Positions 58,759 through 64,000 of a DNA stretch of 64,000 nucleotides are shown here, one piece after another. A program made the translations under genes and the position numbers. The notes beneath the pieces were generated by a model that was not told the DNA's origin, did no database searches, and saw only the letters and a list, made by a program, of their open reading frames with translations. Position 1 is the first letter of the stretch; the number at the start of each line of letters is the position of its first letter. The DNA comes from Luidia sarsii (lineage: Eukaryota > Echinodermata > Asteroidea > Paxillosida > Luidiidae): positions 126,501 to 190,500 of the forward strand of contig OX465120.1 of the NCBI GenBank assembly GCA_949987565.1, in the 5' to 3' direction.

Positions 58759-58998
58759 GACCATTTTCGAAATAAGGCTTAGGCTCGGGCTCAGGCTCCG
58801 TCTCCATCTGATTAAACCTGAACAATTTGGTTTGGGTTTGTTCCCGATGTTGAAGGTTTGTTGGCTTGATAGGTACAGGGTATTCCCCAAGAAACTGGGG
58901 CCAAACGCTTGTTTCTAGATGCCTGTGATACTATAACGAGTAAGATAAATATTACCGAAGCCTGAGCCCGAGCCTAAGCCTTCATTTCGGAAACGGCC
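58759..58998. mobile_element. MITE-like element in the 3'UTR of GT77-like copy 2
   Basis: A left arm at 58761-58797 and a right arm at 58959-58996 are inverted copies. Both contain GGCTTAGGCTCGGGCTCAGG or its complement, with slight differences at the tips. The whole is about 240 bp with no coding capacity. No clear target-site duplication could be read, so the superfamily is open. Confidence 0.6.
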
Positions 58999-59036
58999 AC
59001 AGTATCAAGAAAATAGAAGACATAAATTCTAGGTGA

Positions 59037-59042
59037 AATAAA
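59037..59042 (+). terminator. Possible polyadenylation signal of GT77-like copy 2
   Basis: AATAAA occurs about 300 nt after the stop codon, just beyond the inverted-repeat element in the 3'UTR. There is no cDNA support. Confidence 0.35.
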
Positions 59043-60249
59043 ATCTCACAAAATAGTTCAAAGTCCCTACCTGATTCTGTCAACTTTCTTTCAAAAATCA
59101 GTTCCTACACTAGCAATTCTTTTCCATCGTCATCTTGCATCGGAATTCTAGACTTTGAGATACACTCCATGAAACCTTCCTTCTAAGAAAGAAAGAAATG
59201 AGAAAAACTACCAGCATACCTGACCAATCCACTGATTTCTATTTCTGAGAAACTCGGCATTTGAAATTCTTTCAAAATGTAACACTATCGAGTTTCAGAC
59301 CAAAAACAAATAAAATAATGCTCATTTTGAATTGATTTATCATAATTTTCAAATTTTCTTATCTGTTTTAAAAGTTTAACTGTTTCCTGAAAATGACTCA
59401 CTGGAACAATTTGTTGCATTGCATTTTTTCAGAAGTATATTGTGAAGGAATTTCAGACGTATTTTTGCAATTTCCTTTCGAAAAAAAAATAACAAAAAAT
59501 AATTAATAGCAAAACAAAGGTGAAAACTAAAGTTTCTATTTTGGTTTATACACTATACCTGTCTAATGGCCTGTAACTCAATGACTGCTCTGTAAAGCAG
59601 GCTCACTTTGGCTGAAATGATCAGGCAACCTTTAACTGATCATCAATCCATTCTGCATCCTACAAGAAAAAATAAAAATCTTATTTCCCGCTAATTTCTA
59701 AACAATAGATACATTCAAATTGTCTCAACCTTACTTTAACATTTCAATTGGTTAAAAGAAAAAAAAAAATTCTCAAGCTATCGAGCACTATCTTAATCAT
59801 GCAACTAAGATTAAACTTGGAAGTTGGTACTGATCATGAATGGAAATTAATAAAATACTACAATTTTTTTGACGGTTTCTGATTAGAAAATGAGCCTTTA
59901 AAATCAAACTTCTCTAAATTAGAAACTGCAAATTTGGAATAAATATCATTTAAGAATTGTTCTCTAATTTTCAAGACAAAAAAACAAAACTAAGCTGTGC
60001 TGACAGGAAAAGCCTTCCTTTGTAAGACAAGACAAATATTGCAAAAAGCAACAAAAAAAATAAGCAAGAGAAACAACTACGACTTCATTTGATGGCAAAT
60101 ATCTGGTTGTGTTGTTGTCTAAAAGCATCACATACTGTACCAGCAAACCCTTGGCTGGTAACCTCAATCTATCAGCCATGTATTCATTATTTTACGATAG
60201 GGAAGAGTTGGCGCTAAGTAGCTCTATAACAATAAGAATATCAAGAACT
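59043..60249. other. Tail-to-tail intergenic region
   Basis: AT-rich, about 1.2 kb, between the 3' ends of GT77-like copy 2 and F-box/WD40 copy A. It must hold the 3'UTR of copy A. No gene was seen. Confidence 0.55.
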
Positions 60250-61869
60250 TCACCAGTAATGGTGGATAAGAATTTTCGGCATCTGAAATTCAGATACTTT
60301 CTCCTCAAAATAACGGACAAAAGCCAACTTGGTGTCCGTCAGACAAGCCATGCTGAAATCAACCGAATCCAGCTCATCATTCATGACACCTCTCAGCTCT
60401 CGGATCATAGAGATCTCACCATCTTGACTCAGCTGATACAGAAACATTCTGCCATCCAAGAACTCTGAAGCCACCATCTTGTTCTCCGAGGAGCAAGTCA
60501 GGATAAGTTTCTTGATCTCGTTTTGTCTGGATAAAGGCACATAGGTATCGCTGAGATACTTGCCATTAAGATTGATAGCTGCTAGGACACCCCATGCAGA
60601 CCGCACTAAGAGAACATCGCTCTTTAAATCGTAACCAGCATATCTCATGACTTGAAAAGTTTTATCCTTGAACAATTTAGCGTTTGGAACACGAAAGGTC
60701 TCAAGGAGCTCTCCAGACTTCATGTCCCACTTCTTCATGAGAGGTTGGTTACCGTTGTTGGTGCCAATGATGAAGCCATCTCCAAGATGACAAGAAATCA
60801 ATTGTGAGAATTCTGTCTTGAGAGTATGCTTCAAGGAGCCAGTGCACGCATCCCACACACAAATAGTTTTATCCTGATAAGCTCCAGCCACTGTTTTGTC
60901 TTTGTAATCAAAGTAAAGTAAACGTGATTCTCCACTCTCGTAGGTGAGTACACAAAGAGAGGTTCCCTCAGTAGCATCCCAAACACGGATGACGTTATCA
61001 TTTGGAACCCAATCAGCAAACTCATCCTCTTCCTCTTCATCACTATCATCATCGATATCAGGGATTTCCTCATCAAATGTCGGCGGCTGAGCGATGCTGA
61101 CGATGATGTTGCCATCAAAGAACAAGCGAGTGACAGGTCGATGGTGTCCGGACAGAACTCTCAATTTCTGACCAGTCTCCACTGAGTAGGTGTAGATGTT
61201 GCCGTCGGTGCACCCTGCCACTAAGATGCCGTCCTTCATCTTCAACGTCTCCTTATTGTGTGAGGGCTGAAACGTTATCTTATGTTTGCATTCCCCGGTT
61301 ACAGCATCCCAGATCTGTAAGCAATGATCCAAGATGCTGACTGCTAAATAACTCCCCTCTGCAGCCATATTAAGAATCATTAAATTGGTTCGTCCGCAGT
61401 TATCCAGATGTGAGGGATTTCTTTGCATTTCCAGATTTTTACCCCAGTACTCAATACATCCAGCCGAGCCAAACTCAAACTCGACGAGATGGTAGTGGTT
61501 CTTGCTCCAATTCTCCTCAAGATGTCTGGCTTTCATGTAGACCTCCTTCCAATGAGATGTAGCAATCAGATCCTTTGAGTCGTCCACGATTCTATCTGAA
61601 GGAAACCTCACACCCTCCTTGAAGCTTGGGCTGTCCGTGTCAAGGACAAATGGAGGCTCCTTACAAATGTCTGAGACAGTTCCATATCGCTCCCAGCCTT
61701 TCTTCCGACAAAGAGGATGCCAGACTTCATCCTGATTGGCCATCTCTCTCCAAGATTTCTTGCAAAATGCCAATCGGCAAAGATCCTCAGCTGAAAGATA
61801 TCCGAGTACGATTCTCTGAACTTCAAACGGCAGATTTCCCATCTGGTCCTTCGGATCTGTGGACTCCAT
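60250..61869 (-). CDS. F-box/WD40 protein, copy A
   Basis: One uninterrupted coding exon encodes 539 residues. An F-box lies at about 11-52 (LPFEVQRIVLGYLSAEDLC, then a conserved KSWREMA), expected to bind Skp1 in an SCF ubiquitin ligase. It is followed by HWKEVYMKARHLEENW, typical of FBXW proteins, and a WD40 propeller from about 165. Blade-ending strands are visible as LQIWDAVTG (184), IYTYSVETG, IRVWDATEG (294), ICVWDACTG (336) and KKWDMKSG (379). An acidic insert lies at 266-285 (DIDDDSDEEEEDE). The substrate is unknown and no orthology to a named FBXW is claimed. The ATG lies 16 nt after a 3' splice site (TTTTGTTTTCAG, exon start 61885). A second copy lies in the opposite orientation 1.8 kb away. 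It meets the GT77-like gene tail to tail. Confidence 0.93.
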   Translation of the reverse strand: MESTDPKDQMGNLPFEVQRIVLGYLSAEDLCRLAFCKKSWREMANQDEVWHPLCRKKGWERYGTVSDICKEPPFVLDTDSPSFKEGVRFPSDRIVDDSKDLIATSHWKEVYMKARHLEENWSKNHYHLVEFEFGSAGCIEYWGKNLEMQRNPSHLDNCGRTNLMILNMAAEGSYLAVSILDHCLQIWDAVTGECKHKITFQPSHNKETLKMKDGILVAGCTDGNIYTYSVETGQKLRVLSGHHRPVTRLFFDGNIIVSIAQPPTFDEEIPDIDDDSDEEEEDEFADWVPNDNVIRVWDATEGTSLCVLTYESGESRLLYFDYKDKTVAGAYQDKTICVWDACTGSLKHTLKTEFSQLISCHLGDGFIIGTNNGNQPLMKKWDMKSGELLETFRVPNAKLFKDKTFQVMRYAGYDLKSDVLLVRSAWGVLAAINLNGKYLSDTYVPLSRQNEIKKLILTCSSENKMVASEFLDGRMFLYQLSQDGEISMIRELRGVMNDELDSVDFSMACLTDTKLAFVRYFEEKVSEFQMPKILIHHYW

Positions 61870-61885
61870 GGCAACAAAATGAGAC

Positions 61886-62580
61886 CTGAAAACAAAAGAA
61901 ATGCAACTATTATTCTAAATCTTTGTGAAACTGCATTTGTGCATGGCGACATGGTTTCCCTGGAATGCTGTGAATGGGAGGTAGCTGACAATGTTACCAA
62001 TGAATGGGTTTTGTAACTAGATTGATATTTCCATAATTTGTTTGGGATCGAATGGGTCCAAAGACCAAACCACTATTCGGGCTAACGTGTGGAAATACAA
62101 ATCTTAAAATTTAGTGGGCCTGACGTTTCGATCGTAGCAGGACCTTTCTCAAAGGCAGAGTGACAATATTTCTGTCATTAGTGTCAAACGAACGAAAAAC
62201 AAATACTCCTGTCTCATATTTTTCAAATAATAATTTCAATAATTTCAATAGTGATGCGGCCTACCAATGTCTGGAAAGAAATCCATGTACAAACATGAGA
62301 AGAACCAGAAAACGGGATATTTTTTAATTTTTTTGATCCCAAACGACCACAATGCACATCAGGTCATAGTCATAGTACATTCACGAGTCCAGTGACTGAT
62401 AGTTAGGCGTGGCCGCAGATATAACATTTACAAAAACAAACAGTTTAGTTTGGACGTGTGGAATTTGGTACCAAAATTAATATTTCTCCCCCTTAACGGA
62501 ACATTTTAATTCAAAGAGGGAGAAGTCATAGGACTCCTGTGTGATTGACTCCTTTAACAGGATAATATCTATTCACTTAC
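61886..62580 (-). other. 5'UTR intron of F-box/WD40 copy A
   Basis: On the minus strand a donor, TTTCGG|GTAAGT (62581/62580), and the acceptor at 61886 bound a 695-bp intron. It contains one copy of the dispersed foldback repeat (62095-62165). The acceptor is strongly supported by the conserved exon start in copy B; the donor is a consensus-based guess. Confidence 0.5.
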
Positions 62581-62581
62581 C

Positions 62582-63031
62582 CGAAACAAAAGGAGATTAT
62601 TTCAGTTGTTTTGAATCGGCTTTTTCCAACTTCCGATCCGATAAAGGTTGTGATAAGAGACCAATAATGGTTGACACCACACTATAGAGTGGACTTAATT
62701 CAAGCCTGGTTTTCCATTCGAGTGGAGTGAAATGAAAGAAAACCATACGAATATCACACTGTAGGGTATCATCGGTGAATTGAACGACTATTAATTTACA
62801 TTTGTATTAAAACAAAATTATTCTCTGTTAATTATTCACGTGTCAATGTTATATAGCAAACATTGCTGCCGTTTCTAAACTTCATTCGCAGACTTGCATA
62901 ATTCGACGAAATGTACGGCTTGAAATGAGTCTACATCTATGTCAAGGTCAACGTCACCAGACAGGTTCACATCAATAAACCAATCGGTAGCGCTTCGCTT
63001 TCCTTTCTTCCTGATCGCATGCAAGACGACG
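62582..63031. promoter_or_regulatory. Shared divergent promoter region of the two F-box/WD40 genes
   Basis: If the 5'UTR donors at 62581 (minus) and 63031 (plus) are right, both genes start transcription inside this 450-bp stretch. The right end (from about 62,940) looks like 5'UTR exon of copy B ending GACGACG|GTGAGT. No TATA box stands out. This is inference from the head-to-head arrangement. Confidence 0.4.
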
Positions 63032-63692
63032 GTGAGTTATTTTATTAATTTTCATTAATCAACAAGATCATATTTTTCACTTATTTGCGGTAAAGGAAGA
63101 GGCGTGGATGGAAGAGGGAAGACAATGACAGAAGGGCACGGCTGTGCAAATGTCCACTAGCTGTCAAATCATCCCTGTCATTTTTGATTTTAGTTTTATC
63201 ATCGATCGTCAGCTGCCATGTGCCATGACGATCAAATTAAAAAAAAGTGATGACATGATTTGTCCATGCTATGGTTGGACAATTAAGTAGTTTAATTAAC
63301 TAAGATTTGCAATTTCATACTCAGTCATATGCCATTCGTCCTTTTTATGCCATTTTCAATCATTCAATGATCCTCACGAGAATAATTCCTGTTGTAAAAA
63401 TACAAGTGAATCAAAATCTATGTTACTGAGTAAAACATGTTTTAGTGTGCATTTCTCTTTGTTGATCCCATGTTATTTTCAAGCTCCAGACTATTTAGAA
63501 TCAAATTAATAACCATTTTAGAAAAATAAAGAATGAAAAAAAAACAGTCAATGCAGGTTGCATCTTGAAAGTTTTCTGTATTATTACTCTCATCCGGATG
63601 ACATATGTTACATGTATGTGCAATTCTGCTTAAAAAGTTTAATAAGTAGAAATAAAAATATTAATTGATTTTTTTTTATCAATTATTTTCAG
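63032..63692 (+). other. 5'UTR intron of F-box/WD40 copy B
   Basis: The intron is bounded by a strong GACG|GTGAGT donor and by TTATTTTCAG at 63692. The sequence after the acceptor, GTCTCATTATTTTGCC then ATG, matches copy A nearly base for base, which supports the acceptor. Confidence 0.55.
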
Positions 63693-63708
63693 GTCTCATT
63701 ATTTTGCC

Positions 63709-64000
63709 ATGGAGTGCACAGATCCGAATGACCAGATGTTTTATTTGCCGTTTGAAGTTCAGAAAATCGTACTCGGATATCTTTCAGCTGAGGATCTTTG
63801 CCGATTGGCATTTTGCAAGAAATCTTGGAGAGAGATGGCCAATCAGGATGAAGTCTGGCGCCCTCTTTGTCGGAAGAAAGGCTGGGAGCGATATGGAACT
63901 GTCTTAGACATATGTAAGGAGCCTCCATTTGTCCTTGACAAGGACAGCCGAAGCTTCAAGGAGGGTGTGAGGTTTCCTTCAGATAGAATCGTGGACGACT
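63709..64000 (+). CDS. F-box/WD40 protein, copy B, cut by the window edge
   Basis: The first 97 codons are open to the end of the window. By my hand alignment they match copy A at 88 of 97 positions. The F-box is intact (LPFEVQKIVLGYLSAEDLC). Differences are S3C, K7N, G11F, N12Y, R19K, H51R, S66L, T78K and P81R. The WD40 part must lie beyond position 64,000. The gene structure (5'UTR intron, acceptor 16 nt before the ATG) is the same as in copy A, so this is a recent DNA-level inverted duplication and not a retrocopy. Confidence 0.93.
   Translation, partial: MECTDPNDQMFYLPFEVQKIVLGYLSAEDLCRLAFCKKSWREMANQDEVWRPLCRKKGWERYGTVLDICKEPPFVLDKDSRSFKEGVRFPSDRIVDD

Noticed and set aside
63709..64000. 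Processed retrocopy of the F-box/WD40 gene
   Set aside because: The sequence before the ATG still has the pyrimidine tract and acceptor of the 5'UTR intron, which a retrocopy would have lost.

Overview
The window is nuclear DNA of an animal. It is AT-rich and gene-poor, with spliced genes, GT-AG introns, a 24-kb intron and many dispersed short repeats. The proteins point to an invertebrate: a single ABTB2/ABTB3-type gene, a tandem pair of GT77-like glycosyltransferases, and a freshly duplicated F-box/WD40 pair. I favour a marine invertebrate deuterostome, with an echinoderm as a guess from the general look of the repeats. The species cannot be fixed from the sequence alone.

Layout. (1) Positions 1-34,604, minus strand: the orthologue of vertebrate ABTB2/ABTB3 (BTBD11). 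Eleven coding exons can be placed with matching splice phases. They give about 757 residues: a Ser-rich N-terminus, an H2B-like plus H2A-like histone-fold region, a linker with a further histone-like stretch, and ankyrin repeats. The C-terminal BTB/POZ part lies beyond the left edge. Intron 1 (9,537-33,727) holds only repeats as far as I can see. An upstream 5'UTR exon and promoter are proposed at about 38.0-38.4 kb. (2) Positions 38.4-52.2 kb: no convincing gene; many foldback-repeat copies and several MITE-like elements. (3) Positions 52,237-53,806: a 35-bp satellite of about 45 copies. (4) Positions 54,339-58,735, plus strand: two tandem type II membrane glycosyltransferases of the Nucleotid_trans/GT77 type. 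(5) Positions 60,250-61,869, minus strand, and 63,709 to the right edge, plus strand: two nearly identical F-box/WD40 genes arranged head to head. Each has its coding exon behind a 5'UTR intron whose acceptor sits 16 nt before the ATG.

The strongest non-gene signals are: a dispersed foldback repeat with about 40 whole or partial copies, present in intergenic DNA and in introns of all three gene groups; an intronic 57-bp minisatellite that has copied the exon-5 splice donor of the ABTB gene several times, three of the copies in frame; a 37-bp pyrimidine-rich minisatellite (sense of the transcript) next to the exon-11 acceptor; and PIF/Harbinger-like and TTAA-flanked MITEs. The genes do not look like one pathway. 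The window reads as ordinary animal chromosome with two local gene duplications and heavy repeat traffic.
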